From the NCBI GenBank assembly GCA_944548615.1, contig OX155963.1, positions 22,264,518-22,328,517 on the forward strand: a stretch of DNA of 64,000 nucleotides. Direction: 5' to 3'. Made by a program: the position numbers and the translations under genes. The notes under the pieces are model-generated. The model ran no database searches. It saw only the letters and a program-made list of their open reading frames with translations, and was not told the origin of the DNA. This DNA comes from Micropterix aruncella. Taxonomy: Eukaryota; Arthropoda; Insecta; Lepidoptera; Micropterigidae. Of the stretch, positions 11,961 through 25,995 are shown in pieces. Each line of letters opens with the position of its first letter. The first letter of the stretch is position 1.

Positions 11961-12055
11961 AAAGCGTGTTTTTAGTGTTTTTTTTAAACTACTAATTTAT
12001 CTCATGGTTAACTTTACTGGCGCTTTTGCGGGACACTTCGAGACGTAATTTTTAT

Positions 12056-12605
12056 ATTCAATTCAATTCAATTCTTTATTGAGAAATCACACAGTATTAA
12101 CAGTAATAATATTTTTTCTAATGTATGCAGATTTACAATAAATAAAACCGGTTACGGATTTCAATAAAATTACATAAATTACGTTTTTTTAAAAAAAAAC
12201 ACCTAATAAAATTAATGTACCTTCAATTTTCAATTTTAGAACTACATAAGAGTCTAATATGCAGGGTGTGTGTATATGTGTTTGTGGGAGTGTGTTGAGC
12301 GTGTAAGTGTGGAGTGTGAGCATGTATGATATTAGTAATGGCGTATATAAAATATAATAATAATATTAATAATCAATAAAAATAGCTAAAAACGAATCAG
12401 CTTATTTTATCGGTTAGGGTTTGATTTACGGAGTATTTGTAAGTGATTGTGGAATTATTAAACATATCAATACCATTTAAATGGGTGTTATAAAACTCAC
12501 AGCAGCGTGTGAGTACTCTATTCCTTGATGCACTCCTTGATGCTATGTTTGCATCAGGACGTAATACAGCCAATATAGTAACCAGAGAAATTTTATAAAA
12601 CATCT
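12056..12605 (-). mobile_element. LINE 3' end with (TTCAA)n tail and ORF C-terminus
   Basis: Read on the minus strand: a 68-aa frame (12603-12397) containing RVLTRCCEFYNTHL and IDMFNNS, which parallels the C-terminus of the LINE at 8641 (YRVCKICNTQL...IDVFNTS). A 3' UTR of ~300 bp follows and ends in a TTCAATTCAATTCAATT microsatellite at 12057-12075 on +. Strongly 5'-truncated; distantly related to the 8641 element. Confidence 0.65.
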
Positions 12606-14534
12606 ACTGGAAAATCGATGAATAAATTGAAATATTGCCAATGTTAAGTCAAAATACTCGTACCTTACTGAATTATTTTATCAAATATTTTTTTTTGTAT
12701 TTCTATTTTAGATTATGAAGTTATGGCCAGGAATTCGATCAATATATTACGAAAGAAAATATTTGTTTTCCCGGGCGAAGCCGGAAAAGACAGCTGTCGA
12801 AATATATTTTAATTTTCTCTCGTAATCATTCATATTTGTTAACATATTACGCTTAATTAGGTCAGTCGTAATGTTCCGGGTGTGTCCCAAAGGCTATAAC
12901 TTAATAGGGCCACCCAATTTGTGGTCAACTCTAATTGCAGTTTGAAATTCCCTTGCGGAAATATTAACACTAGCAATTTAAATGTGGTCCAAACCCGCAG
13001 AGGTTATTATATATTAATTGCATGATTTCTAGTAAAATAGTAATTTGTCATAATGTTCCAGTAATACCACTATCAGATTTATTTGAATATTATGAATAGG
13101 ATGATGACAGAGATGGAAGCAGAATCTGGTCACTTCACATCTGATTCTAGAAAAAAAAAATACTTTTCGGGATCAGCAGAACCAGCAAAGCCTTAGCACA
13201 GTGGCGTAGCTGCTTAGGAGCGGGGTGGTTATAGTGCTACGGGGCACATGGGGCGTTTAGTCGGTAGTCTAACTAAATTAATGAATATATTTTACGATAT
13301 CTTGATTATTCAAATAAAACTCAATTTAATTTAAAAAACGCCACCTAGACGCAACTAGTAGAACTATGTGTAAAAACGCCATCTAACGGTTTCTTTTCAC
13401 TTCAGTTACATAAAATTTATCATAATGTGAAACCTGAACTAAACGAGGCATAGACTTATCGCCAATCATGCACAGAAATAATAACAAAATTTGGAGTTTT
13501 CGAGTGTGATTTAAAAAAAGTGTTTAATGCAATTTTGTTGTTTCACACTATTCCTGTAGCTAGTGGGCTCGATTGTGGTTCTTCGTGAACTAAAATCGGA
13601 AATTAGTCCGTGTGAACGAGACGGGGCAATACGCTAGAGCAGAGTGTGAGATGACCGGTTGTCACTTTTTCGCATTAAAACTGCCGCCAAGGTCAAATCT
13701 TACACCGCACGAAATATGCTCGAATTTATTCGGACGAGTATAAGTTCGGCAGATAGTATTTATCGACAATCGTTCGTTTCATATTCCGTTCTAACGTATT
13801 GCTCTGTCTCGTTCGCTTGGACTAATTTTAGTTTTAGTTCACAAAGAAACGCAATCGGGCCCAGTATCAGCTGAAAAATCATCCAGCAAATTAAAACATC
13901 ATAAAGAATTACCTGAGGAACAGGGTGGGACAAGACGGCTTGAAATAATGTTCATTGATCGCATCGAATCGCATCGATCGAATAGAAAACAAGGAGACAT
14001 CAAACTTGGATTTGAGTACATTGCCTGATAGCTTCGCAAATATCAAGGCACGACGAAAATTATGATCTAAAATTTTAATGATCTAAAATTTGATAGTATG
14101 CTTCGATTATTATTTGATTGTAATGTGCGGTTAATATTGCTTCAACCATTTATATTCGACATTAAACATTTTTTTATTTAATTTCAATTAGTTTTGTATT
14201 GATTTGAGGAGATGGATGAGAGGGCTCCTAATTTCCTCTTCGCACCAGGGCTTTTAACCACCTAACTAAGTTACTGCTTTAGCAAGCATGTTTTAGGATG
14301 GCTCTAGCTTGGGTGCAACTTAAGGGACCTATATATTACGTCTATATTAGAGACAATCTGTTGGAGCCCCACCTACTTTGCTATATTTTTCTCTGTTGTC
14401 GGTGAGGTAGAGGATATACGTAGGTATATATTTACAATGCCTTAAGTGACGATTAGCAGTAGATTAATATAGGCGGCACTGAGTTTCCTGCGCACAAAAG
14501 TGCAGCAGTGAACGTATTGAAGTATTTCGATAAA
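12606..14534. other. No recognised gene; mixed AT-rich DNA
   Basis: There is a palindromic GACAGCTGTC at about 12790 within AT-rich flanks. A plus frame of 71 codons at 13659-13874 has no recognisable motif. I see no supported feature. Confidence 0.4.
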
Positions 14535-14913
14535 TATGTGAGTTTTTAGTTACCGGCATCCTTGAAGGGGGTGAACCATTGCGAGCAGGTACTAGATAAA
14601 AAAAATGAAAATATATAATTAAATTTGTAAATCTATTGTAAAAAAGTATTTAAATTGTATATAAAATTGTATAATCTATTGAAAAAAAGCGCGCCACGCC
14701 ATTTGGCGGTAGGTAAAATATCAGTAATATTGTTTATTAGCGATATTTTATCTACCGCTAGATGGCGCATCGTGCTCAATGCTTTTACATGATTTTTTAA
14801 AAATGTTTTTAATCAAATTAAAAAAAAGTTTTTTCGGAAAAAAAAAAAAGTTTATTACCTGCTCGTACTGATTTACCCCCTCTAAGGATGCCGGTAATTA
14901 AAAACTCATCCTG
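14535..14913. mobile_element. Foldback MITE, family A
   Basis: The ends are long inverted repeats: GTGAGTTTTTAGTTACCGGC on the left against TGAGTTTTTAATTACCGGCA on the right arm, each continuing through ATCCTTgaaGGGGGT and GAGCAGGTA. The centre holds a second inverted pair around GATATTTTAyCTACCGC and ATGGCGC. Non-coding, 379 bp. A second copy with TATA flanks is at 23142-23550, and truncated end pieces lie at 20251 and 20376. TA-type target sites suggest a Tc1/mariner-like origin, which is inference. Confidence 0.75.
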
Positions 14914-16777
<1,864 letters not shown>

Positions 16778-16977
16778 NNNNNNNNNNNNNNNNNNNNNNN
16801 NNNNNNNNNNNNNNNNNNNNNNNNNNNNNNNNNNNNNNNNNNNNNNNNNNNNNNNNNNNNNNNNNNNNNNNNNNNNNNNNNNNNNNNNNNNNNNNNNNNN
16901 NNNNNNNNNNNNNNNNNNNNNNNNNNNNNNNNNNNNNNNNNNNNNNNNNNNNNNNNNNNNNNNNNNNNNNNNNNNNN
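16778..16977. other. Assembly gap, 200 N
   Basis: Exactly 200 undetermined bases between the (AT)n array and the 557-bp repeat array. The round number suggests a placeholder rather than a measured length. Confidence 0.97.
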
Positions 16978-17792
16978 ATTTTGAAATATTTGATAGTTTT
17001 GTGTATATATTCTTTTTAGAATTGATCAATAAGATGATTATAAAGTAAATAATTATAAAAGCCACTTACATCGTGACGAAGGATTCCCTTGATCGGATTC
17101 GGGAATGCTTTAGGTGTTAACGAGAATGATGAATGCCTCTCACTTGCGGAAAGAGGAGTAGGTTTAAGTTGGGCCCATTTTTCAACTAGTAAACGCTCAC
17201 CCTTCATCCAATTATCTCAAAAATTAAGCTACAATCCTTCTTTATACGTAAACTCACTCAATTTCCTATTATTTCAGGGGAAATAACAAGACAAGACGAG
17301 CTACTTGACAGATGGAAGAATTTAAAATTTCGAATTTCGTTTTTTTATTTTCTAAAGGTGCGATATAAAGAAGCTGCGATCAATATTCAGCTGAAAACTT
17401 AAAACTAAAAGCGTGACATGCCCTCATATCAATGAAAGGAAGCAGTCAGCTCTTTCCTATTAGTTGGAAAGATTACCTTTAACCTAAATGGATTATTTAC
17501 AATGAACGAAACATAAAATATGTAAAAATTCAATATTTTGAAATATTTGATAGTTTTGTGTATATATTCTTTTTAGAATTGATCAATAAGATGATTATAA
17601 AGTAAATAATTATAAAAGCCACTTACATCGTGACGAAGGATTCCCTTGATCGGATTCGGGAATGCTTTAGGTGTTAACGAGAATGATGAATGCCTCTCAC
17701 TTGCGGAAAGAGGAGTAGGTTTAAGTTGGGCCCATTTTTCAACTAGTAAACGCTCACCCTTCATCCAATTATCTCAAAAATTAAGCTACAAT
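16978..17792 (-). repeat. 557-bp satellite unit, forward block (about 1.5 units)
   Basis: The sequence from TTGAAATATTTGATAG repeats exactly 557 bp later (identical 63-aa minus frames at 17016-17207 and 17573-17764). Read on the minus strand, each unit has a frame beginning MKGERLLVEKWAQLKPTPLS and running into HD followed by GTAAGT, a consensus splice donor. The unit may therefore derive from an exon-intron border, but I do not recognise the protein. The block ends at an inversion point at 17791-17794. Confidence 0.9.
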
Positions 17793-17794
17793 CT

Positions 17795-19129
17795 TGTAGC
17801 TTAATTTTTGAGATAATTGGATGAAGGGTGAGCGTTTACTAGTTGAAAAATGGGCCCAACTTAAACCTACTCCTCTTTCCGCAAGTGAGAGGCATTCATC
17901 ATTCTCGTTAACACCTAAAGCATTCCCGAATCCGATCAAGGGAATCCTTCGTCACGATGTAAGTGGCTTTTATAATTATTTACTTTATAATCATCTTATT
18001 GATCAATTCTAAAAAGAATATATACACAAAACTATCAAATATTTCAAAATATTGAATTTTTACATATTTTATGTTTCGTTCATTGTAAATAATCCATTTA
18101 GGTTAAAGGTAATCTTTCCAACTAATAGGAAAGAGCTGACTGCTTCCTTTCATTGATATGAGGGCATGTCACGCTTTTAGTTTTAAGTTTTCAGCTGAAT
18201 ATTGATCGCAGCTTCTTTATATCGCACCTTTAGAAAATAAAAAAACGAAATTCGAAATTTTAAATTCTTCCATCTGTCAAGTAGCTCGTCTTGTCTTGTT
18301 ATTTCCCCTGAAATAATAGGAAATTGAGTGAGTTTACGTATAAAGAAGGATTGTAGCTTAATTTTTGAGATAATTGGATGAAGGGTGAGCGTTTACTAGT
18401 TGAAAAATGGGCCCAACTTAAACCTACTCCTCTTTCCGCAAGTGAGAGGCATTCATCATTCTCGTTAACACCTAAAGCATTCCCGAATCCGATCAAGGGA
18501 ATCCTTCGTCACGATGTAAGTGGCTTTTATAATTATTTACTTTATAATCATCTTATTGATCAATTCTAAAAAGAATATATACACAAAACTATCAAATATT
18601 TCAAAATATTGAATTTTTACATATTTTATGTTTCGTTCATTGTAAATAATCCATTTAGGTTAAAGGTAATCTTTCCAACTAATAGGAAAGAGCTGACTGC
18701 TTCCTTTCATTGATATGAGGGCATGTCACGCTTTTAGTTTTAAGTTTTCAGCTGAATATTGATCGCAGCTTCTTTATATCGCACCTTTAGAAAATAAAAA
18801 AACGAAATTCGAAATTTTAAATTCTTCCATCTGTCAAGTAGCTCGTCTTGTCTTGTTATTTCCCCTGAAATAATAGGAAATTGAGTGAGTTTACGTATAA
18901 AGAAGGATTGTAGCTTAATTTTTGAGATAATTGGATGAAGGGTGAGCGTTTACTAGTTGAAAAATGGGCCCAACTTAAACCTACTCCTCTTTCCGCAAGT
19001 GAGAGGCATTCATCATTCTCGTTAACACCTAAAGCATTCCCGAATCCGATCAAGGGAATCCTTCGTCACGATGTAAGTGGCTTTTATAATTATTTACTTT
19101 ATAATCATCTTATTGATCAATTCTAAAAA
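17795..19129 (+). repeat. 557-bp satellite unit, inverted block (about 2.4 units)
   Basis: Identical 63-aa plus frames start at 17821, 18378 and 18935, exactly 557 bp apart. The block is the reverse complement of 16978-17792, with the turn at 17791-17794 where AAGCTACA meets TGTAGCTT across ATCT. The copies I compared by eye show no differences. At the right end, GAATATATACAC is replaced by AT repeats leading into the Helitron. Confidence 0.9.
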
Positions 19130-19959
19130 GAATATATATATATACTAGCAGACCCGGCCACGCGTTGCTGTGGCTAAGGTTTTTGTTATATTACATTGTA
19201 GTAAACTATTTAATAGGAACGGTAGGAGAACATCATTCATGGGGACCACCATGCTTTTTTAAATAGATGCCATTTGTAAAAAAATATGGCGAACTCCATG
19301 ACAGATTTTCTACTACCGTAACCCCTTAATTAATACAATGAAATTATTATTTACGAACGAAGACGGAAACGTTAATGCTGGTATAAAAATCCTCTGGATT
19401 GGGATTTAAAGGGGAAGGACTTTCAACACGATTGATTAAAATTTTCGTACAGTTGATATTAATCAAAAATCAATACAAAAGAATTAATTTTAAAATTTAT
19501 TATTATTTTTATTAAAGTTTGTAACAAATGAGTATATTACAAAGTTGTTAGTAAATAACATGTGTTTTTACAAAATGGCTGTTGATGATGACGAAAGGTA
19601 ACCTGAAACAACGAAATTTCTTCAATATCAAATTAACACCGTGGACAAAAACGTTTTTTCAAATTTACCGCAAAATTAAAAAAAAAAAAAAAAAATATTG
19701 AAAAAAACATAAAAATTTGTGCCCTTTTTTAAAAGTTTCACGAAAATATTTTTTTTTTGATCGTTTTTTTTTAAATATTTCGGTTAATCTTAAAACTCTG
19801 CAAATTGTCATAATTTCTGTAATATCGGTAATTGTTATCGATATTACGATATGCTCGAATGTGTGGGGCGCGCCAGTTTTGCATGCGGCAAACTTGCCTG
19901 TCATGCCACTTTGTCACTTTTTCATGTCAAAACATGTCACTTTTGACAGCTCCAAATTT

Positions 19960-20056
19960 GTTGAGGGCAGATTTGCAGGAGGCAACCTTGCAGGCGGCAA
20001 CCTTGCAGGCGGCATTTTTGCAGACGGCATTCTTGCAGAAAGCAAACTTGCATACA
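19960..20056 (+). repeat. 15-bp repeat array with pentapeptide-like coding pattern (array 1)
   Basis: About six units of CTTGCAGGCGGCAAC type. In one plus frame (19717-20079, 120 codons) they read GNLAGGNLAGGIFADGILAE, the A(N/D)LxG pattern of pentapeptide repeats. Preceded by a matching GCATGCGGCAAACTTGCC at about 19880. No promoter, start context or signal peptide is convincing. Confidence 0.6.
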
Positions 20057-20250
20057 AACCCGAAGTTAGCAACGTTTGAGAATGGCGCATTAGGACATGA
20101 TTACACGAAATAAAATAATTTTATATTATTTTACAAACCAAAAATAAAGCAGTAAAGCATATGCTATAAATTTTAAATTTAGAAAAAGAAGTAGCAAATT
20201 ATCATGTCAGGGTAAATTAAAGTGGTGAATATTTTTACCTCTCCACATTT

Positions 20251-20490
20251 AATTACCGGCATCCTTGTAGTGGATGATTCAGTACATCAAACTAAACATT
20301 AAAAAAAATGTTTTAAGTTTTTCTGTTAGGTTAGGTTAGGTTAGGTTTTTCTTTCCCTAAAATCGAAGTGACATTAATTACCGGCATCCTTGTAGTGGAT
20401 GATTCAGTACATCAAACTAAACATTAAAAAAAATGTTTTAAGTTTTTCTGTTAGGTTAGGTTAGGTTAGGTTTTTCTTTCCCTAAAATCG
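20251..20490 (+). repeat. 125-bp tandem duplication carrying MITE end and (TTAGG)4
   Basis: Two near-identical copies start at 20251 and 20376. Each begins AATTACCGGCATCCTTGTAG, a version of the family A MITE end, and contains four perfect TTAGG units (20326-20345 and 20451-20470). Confidence 0.85.
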
Positions 20491-20639
20491 AAAGTTGATT
20501 GCTGAGATCTGCGATGGAGAGGACACTCAAAGAAGTGGACTGGTTTCCCTACCCTGACATATGAAAACGCGGCTTTTGTCGATTTCTACTCTGGTAACAC
20601 TAAATTTTAAATACGATGTTTTGCTCCTAACTTCATTTT

Positions 20640-20795
20640 CTGCAAAAATGCCGTCTGCAAAAATGCCGACCCTCGAAACGTTAGTTTGACATTTGCAAAA
20701 CTGCCTTCTGCAAGATTGCCTTCTGCAAAACTGCCGCCTGCAAGAATGCCGTCTGCAAGATTGCCGTCTGCAAATCTGCCTTCTGCAAGTTTGAT
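20640..20795 (-). repeat. 15-bp repeat array with pentapeptide-like coding pattern (array 2, inverted)
   Basis: About nine units of TCTGCAAGATTGCCG type on +. On the minus strand one frame (20867-20607, 86 codons) reads KLAEGRFADGNLADGILAGG and onward, the same pentapeptide-like pattern as array 1 but in opposite orientation. Interrupted near 20670-20690 by unrelated sequence. Confidence 0.6.
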
Positions 20796-21526
20796 GGGAC
20801 CCGAATGTGTCGGCCACGGTACGTACAAACAAAATGACCGCAAATTTCTTGACATTGCAATGAACATTTTGAACGCCTATATCTCTCTTATTTATTGAGA
20901 TCGAATAAAGATTATGGAAGATTAGGAATCAGCGTGGCGAATATAGCGTGGTGAATTACTTAATTTTTTATTTTGGCCTGTTTTTAAAATTTAAACTTTG
21001 AATGCCTATCTCGCTTATTTATAGCGACCGACACAATTTTCTTCCAGATTTAGCATTAAAATGAAAAAAAATGGAGAGAGGTTCCTATACTGCAGTTATT
21101 CCACTTTTATAACTATGTGATAATACTTACCTACATGTATATATTTTAATTAAAGAGTTTTGAACAATGAAGCACAAATAATTAAAAAGCAGGAATAATT
21201 TCACTGTATTACCTTCACAATATTTTGAATTTAGAATAACGCTTGCCCGACTATGACGTTTGTAGGTTTAACATAGCAGCGCCATCTATGGATTACTCAA
21301 TAGATAACGCCATCTGTTAAAATCGTTTGGAACTAACAGATAATTGCGAATGTCAAATAATAGACATTGCAATAAAATAATATCGCGACTATAAATTAAG
21401 ACGTAAGCTATCCTATCTTTCAAGTTGGATCAAACTGCACATTGTGTGCAAATTTGATTCAAATCGGTTAAGTAGTTTAGGAGTCCATCGCGGACAAACA
21501 ACGTGACACGTAATTTATATATATTA

Positions 21527-21950
<424 letters not shown>

Positions 21951-22504
21951 GGATAAACACACATTTACTCAGAAGGCCGTTTTAAAGCGATCGATTAATT
22001 TCAGTGAGGTCACTAAGTTAGGAAGAAGAAAACCTGTAATCTTACAAAGTTTCTAGTAAAATTATAATACAACATCCGGCGCATTACCCTAAAGTTCAGC
22101 AATGACTAATGAGAGAAGTTGCGATACCCGACGAACGCTTAACGAAAAACATCACCGAATAATCTACATCACAAAATGGTTGATAATATTATATCGCTAC
22201 CAAATGACGAGTAATGAGGAAACATAGTGCAAATTTGTTTGTTTAGTCATTTACTAATTATGCCTATTTGCCTGGGGGAGGGGGGGGGGGGAGGGGGGGG
22301 GGAGATAACATTAACGATAATTGAGATAATGTTTTGTAATTTGTGTTATTCATGATTCTTATCGCCGTTTGGTATTATTGTTAGTGATTAAATTATTATG
22401 ATTTCGATTCAGTTATGATTGCAGAGTTAATATACATATTAACTACAAAATAAAACTTACGAAAATATTAGATATTAAATAAACACATGAAGAGTTTGAA
22501 TTAA
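21951..22504. other. Unassigned DNA with a G-rich run
   Basis: 22274-22303 is 30 bp of nearly pure G with single A interruptions, a strong G-quadruplex candidate. The rest is unassigned AT-rich sequence. Confidence 0.6.
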
Positions 22505-22612
22505 TTTAACTTTATCGCGGTTGTTTGACATTATAAATAGGATAAAACGAATTTACCGCGTGAAGTTTGTAGCACCCGACGATTCGCGGATGTTGCAGCC
22601 ATTGTCTAGGGT
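22505..22612. repeat. Half of the foldback family found at 32898-33212
   Basis: TTTATCGCGGTTGTTTGACA, TTACCGCGTGAAGTTTGTAG, CACCCGACGATTCGCGG and CCATTGTCTAGGGTAAACT correspond to one arm of the palindrome at 32898-33212. The second arm is absent. Confidence 0.7.
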
Positions 22613-22839
22613 AAACTAAAGTACTGTAAATCGTCATCCGTTGTTCTGAGTCGGCAAACGGCTGCTATTACTCCGCAAATTATAATGGTGGTGTGGCGGC
22701 GAGGCCAGCGCGCGTGAAATTTGAAAAACCGCTGTGCACACTACACCCACTGTATCCTGTGTCACGTCCGTACGCTCGGCGATGGGCATTGAAAACATTT
22801 TAAGAAGGGGTTCCACGTAGTAGAGAGTTTGGGACCGTC

Positions 22840-23640
22840 GTCTCTATTGAAGTAACCCCGAACTTTACACTCGACTGTTGCACTCCGGCGAATAACCGGA
22901 GGAGTGTGAAAGCGGGGGTGGTTTGCTGAACTAATTTTAGCCGCTTTTGAAACAACCAACTGGCCACCCGATCCTGATTTCAGAAACGGGCAAAAGACGC
23001 AGTGGTCAGCGATAAATTCAAACTAAATTGATCCGTAATCCAGACTAGCCGGAGGAGGGGGGCGGATAAATTAGCTAAATGGTGGACTGCATTCTATCCC
23101 AAGCCTCTACGCTCACTCCAGGCTGGAATAATAATTATATAAAGGGTGAGTTTTTAATTAGTGATATCCTTGAAGTGGGTGAATCAGTACAAGCAAATAA
23201 ACAACTTTTAATTTTAAAAAATGTTATAAAAAATGTTTCTTTTTAATGTTTTTTTTTCGGAAAATTTAAAAAACTTGATGATAAATAAAAGTTTGACAAA
23301 CGCCGATCGCACTGCGCCATCTAGAAATAAGTAAAAAAAACGCGAAAAAACAATACTCGCGATATTTTACCAACACACTAGATTGCGCCACGCGCTCAAC
23401 TCTTTTAATACCACTTTTCAAAACATAAAATTTTTCAATTTTTAAAAAATATTATTTCATGTATTTTTTCCTAGATTTTATGAAAAGTTGCTTCTTTGCT
23501 CGTAATAATTCACCCATTTCAAGGATGTCACTAATCAAAAACTCACCCTGTATATCATTATAACTATTTTAAGTGAAAGGGTTCGCCCATTGTAGATGGT
23601 AACACCCCACTGTAATGTACTAACACAACAAACACACTAT
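22840..23640 (+). repeat. GC-rich interspersed family G, copy 1, split by a MITE
   Basis: Shares, with divergence, the series TTTTGAAACAACCAACTGGC, CACCCGATCCTGATTT, GTGGTCAGCGAT, TCTACGCTCACTCCAGG and finally GGGTTCGCCCATTGTAG with copies at 25595, 29410, 45945/49304, 52270 and 54225. The last motif lies at about 23580-23600, beyond the MITE 23142-23550. No coding frame is conserved between copies. Confidence 0.7.
23142..23550. mobile_element. Foldback MITE, family A, copy 2, with TATA target duplication
   Basis: Left end AAGGGTGAGTTTTTAATTAG; the right end reads as the inverse of CAGGGTGAGTTTTTGATTAG. TATA lies on both sides (23138-23141 and 23551-23554). The internal inverted sections around TGGCGCA/ATATTTTACC match the layout at 14535-14913. 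Inserted in copy 1 of family G. Confidence 0.8.
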
Positions 23641-24162
23641 TTTAATGTAAAGAAAATCGCTTTTTACAAGAGACGCTTAGACGCGATATTAGAAATCAAA
23701 AGTTGATAAGAAATGTCAACTACGATCCTCCATTCCTTTCTTATGCTCTTGCTGTAACTAATCTGCCGCCGATAGCAACAATGTTCTGTTATTCTTGTGT
23801 GTATCTTCTTCGCCTCTCCAAATTACATTTATTTTATTTCCCGAATTTCCAACGTTGAACCCAACTCCACGAGTTAACAAAGGCCATTCGTCTTGTCGCT
23901 TGCTTGCTGCTTCGTTAGCAGACTGTCTCGTTTTAATTATGACGGCCTAAGGATTGAGCCCCGTTAATAATGCCATTGTGTTGTGCGACGCTGTTTAATA
24001 AACGATTCTCGCCTCTTTGTTCTTTCTATCACTGCGTTTGTTTGGCGAGAATTGAGTGGCGTAAGACCGCGCAAATTCCCGGAATCCGATTTATTTATTT
24101 ATTTATACCAAAAATAAAGTTGAAGAGATTGATTATTTTTCTGCTTGGAACGCTTTAATCTC
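23641..24162. other. No recognised gene; includes (TTTA)n
   Basis: 24088-24107 is a TTTA microsatellite followed by TACCAAAAATAAAG, which could be a minus-strand LINE tail. The remainder (for example the GC-richer 23740-23940) shows no recognised family. Confidence 0.4.
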
Positions 24163-24509
24163 TGGAACTACAAGTCGGTTTTAAAATTGATAGCTCAATT
24201 CTGAGGAAGGTTATAGGCTATGCACGTTAGTCACTTAGGAGTCGAGCAAAAAGAACGCTGAGCGAAAACGAAGTAATTGCGCGGTCGGGCTATGCGACCG
24301 GTGGGTCGGGGGCCGAGGGCGGCCGCTCCCCACCCTCGAGAAGAACTAAACTGCGCATGCCTTATCTAGATCAGGTTGCGGCGAAAACCAGTATATATAA
24401 ATACTACTAGAAAGTATGACTAAAAATATTGTATATGCCAAAGTAATTATTTAGAAATAATCAGATTTCTTTTAATTAAACACGGAGTGAAACCGTGGGG
24501 TACAGCTAG
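24163..24509 (+). mobile_element. Helitron 3' part
   Basis: It ends in CTAG (24506-24509) followed by T, with the hairpin CACGG-AGTGAAA-CCGTG at 24481-24497, the standard Helitron terminus. The body contains AAGTCGGTTTTAAAATTGAT and AGGTTATAGGCTATGCACG, like the Helitron at 39993-40840. The 5' TC end is not certain. A GC-rich stretch (24295-24345) lies inside. Confidence 0.65.
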
Positions 24510-24586
24510 TTTCTTATAAATAGTTCACAAACAATACTCTAAGAGATGGGGAGCTAGCGACAAAAAAAGTGCAGAAATTTTGTAAA

Positions 24587-25556
24587 TATTCATATTCATA
24601 TTCATATTCATTTTATTAGTATACTGGTATACGAGTATACAGATACAGTATTAGTATACAGATTCAGTATACAGTATTAGTATACAGTTTATTAGTATAC
24701 AGATTCAGAACATTCATACATATTACAAACAAACATTTTTATTTATAGTAAAGAAAAGATAAAATAAACAAAACAAAACGAAGAAAAAACACAAGAATAA
24801 TGTAAAAAGAAATACAAGACAAAATGCAGATATCACTAAATACTTTAGCCACCAAAGCATTTTAGACTTCACTCGAGTAATATTCCTCCAGTGAGTAAAA
24901 CGCCTTATCTGTAAGGTAACTCTTAAGGCGTCTCTTAAACACGTCAAGAGATTGCGCCTGCCTAATGTGCTCGCTGAGTTTGTTGTAAACTGCTGGGCCG
25001 GCGATATAGGCTAGCTTCTCCGACTTGGATAATGCATGACTTACCGAACGTAGCATACTACGGGATCTTGTTGGATAGTGATGATGCACACCATTCACTT
25101 CAAAATCGGCTAGATTTCTGCGAACGAACAGCGCTACTTCCATTATATAAATGAACGGCAGCGCCATGATGCAGACTTGTCATGATGCAGTTATGATGCG
25201 TCATGATGCAGACAGCGCTTGATACGTCAGACTAGCTGGCGTATCAAGCGCCACACGCGCTATTGTGCGGACTGCATGCTTCTGCATAACGAAAGCTGAT
25301 ACTTTCAGATCAGACAGTATTTTGGCCATAATAGACGTCCCTGCAAATACGCCGGTACGTATTTGTCGGTAACTATTGCGCATCGGCCTAATGTGCCGCG
25401 CTATATTATAATGGACTTCATTTTTGTGACATGTATGGAGTAATACTGATTCCACGCATTCTATTGTTAAGCAGTCTGACCATTTGTTTCGAGTTCTGTA
25501 TTGCATATACTGGTGGTGAACGGTTTCGTGCAGCTTTGGCCACAAGATCCATTTTG
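24587..25556 (-). mobile_element. LINE 3' portion with (ATGAAT)n tail
   Basis: Two minus frames in order: 25545-25201 (containing GVFAGTSIMAKILSDLKVSA and QKHAVRTIARVALDTP, the thumb region) and 25167-24862 (YIMEVALFVRRNL, then GPAVYNKLSEHIRQ, FKRRLKSYLTDKAFYSLEEY), the typical C-terminus of a Jockey-like polymerase. A short GATGCAGTCATGATGC-type duplication near 25170-25210 separates them. The 3' end is a TATTCATATTCATATTCATA microsatellite at 24587-24612. Palm and endonuclease are missing. Confidence 0.75.
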
Positions 25557-25594
25557 TTCTCGGATCGGCTCAATTCATAATTCAGCTCCTATTC

Positions 25595-25945
25595 AGAAGC
25601 CTCCTCGAGTGGAAGGCTACCCCGGGTAAGACTCCCGTGTCTCAGGCCTCAGAGCTGGTGGACCGGTTTCTCCTGGCGGGATTGCATCCCGGCGCCACTG
25701 CTTGCGCACCGGTCGGCGAAGCCTTTCAGTTGCGCATTCTGACTAATTGCTGAAGGGGTCTGGAGACTATGGAAATACACTGTTTCCTAAGCAGCGGGGG
25801 TGGATGTTTCACCTGATGTCATGCCACTCTTGAAATGACATTGGGCCACTCGATTCTGTGTGACACTACGGGCAAAAAACGCCCAGGTCCGCGACAAATT
25901 CAAACTGAATTACCGCTGTAATACAACAGGTTTCTGTATTACAGC
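25595..25945 (+). repeat. GC-rich interspersed family G, copy 2
   Basis: Contains GCGCATTCTGACTAATTGCT, GGGGTCTGGAGACTATGG, CTCTTGAAATGACATTGGGC and CCAGGTCCGCGACAAATTC in family order. It ends with a hairpin: ACCGCTGTAATAC, AACAGGTTTCT, GTATTACAGCGGT at about 25914-25950. Confidence 0.7.
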
Positions 25946-25995
25946 GGTGTTCTTTTTTAGCCAGGTTTTCTTCGATGCCGAACGCTGAATTCTAA

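Noticed and set aside
17016..19126. Host gene family encoding the repeated 63-aa frame
   Set aside because: The frames are identical copies of a tandem satellite unit; no separate promoter, exon set or variation is seen.
19717..20079. Horizontally acquired bacterial pentapeptide-repeat gene
   Set aside because: Only about six units, no protein-like N-terminus, lies in a Helitron and is mirrored by an inverted array; kept as a finding but not called a gene.
20326..20470. Interstitial telomere or chromosome end
   Set aside because: Only four TTAGG units per tract, within a duplicated MITE-derived segment inside a Helitron.
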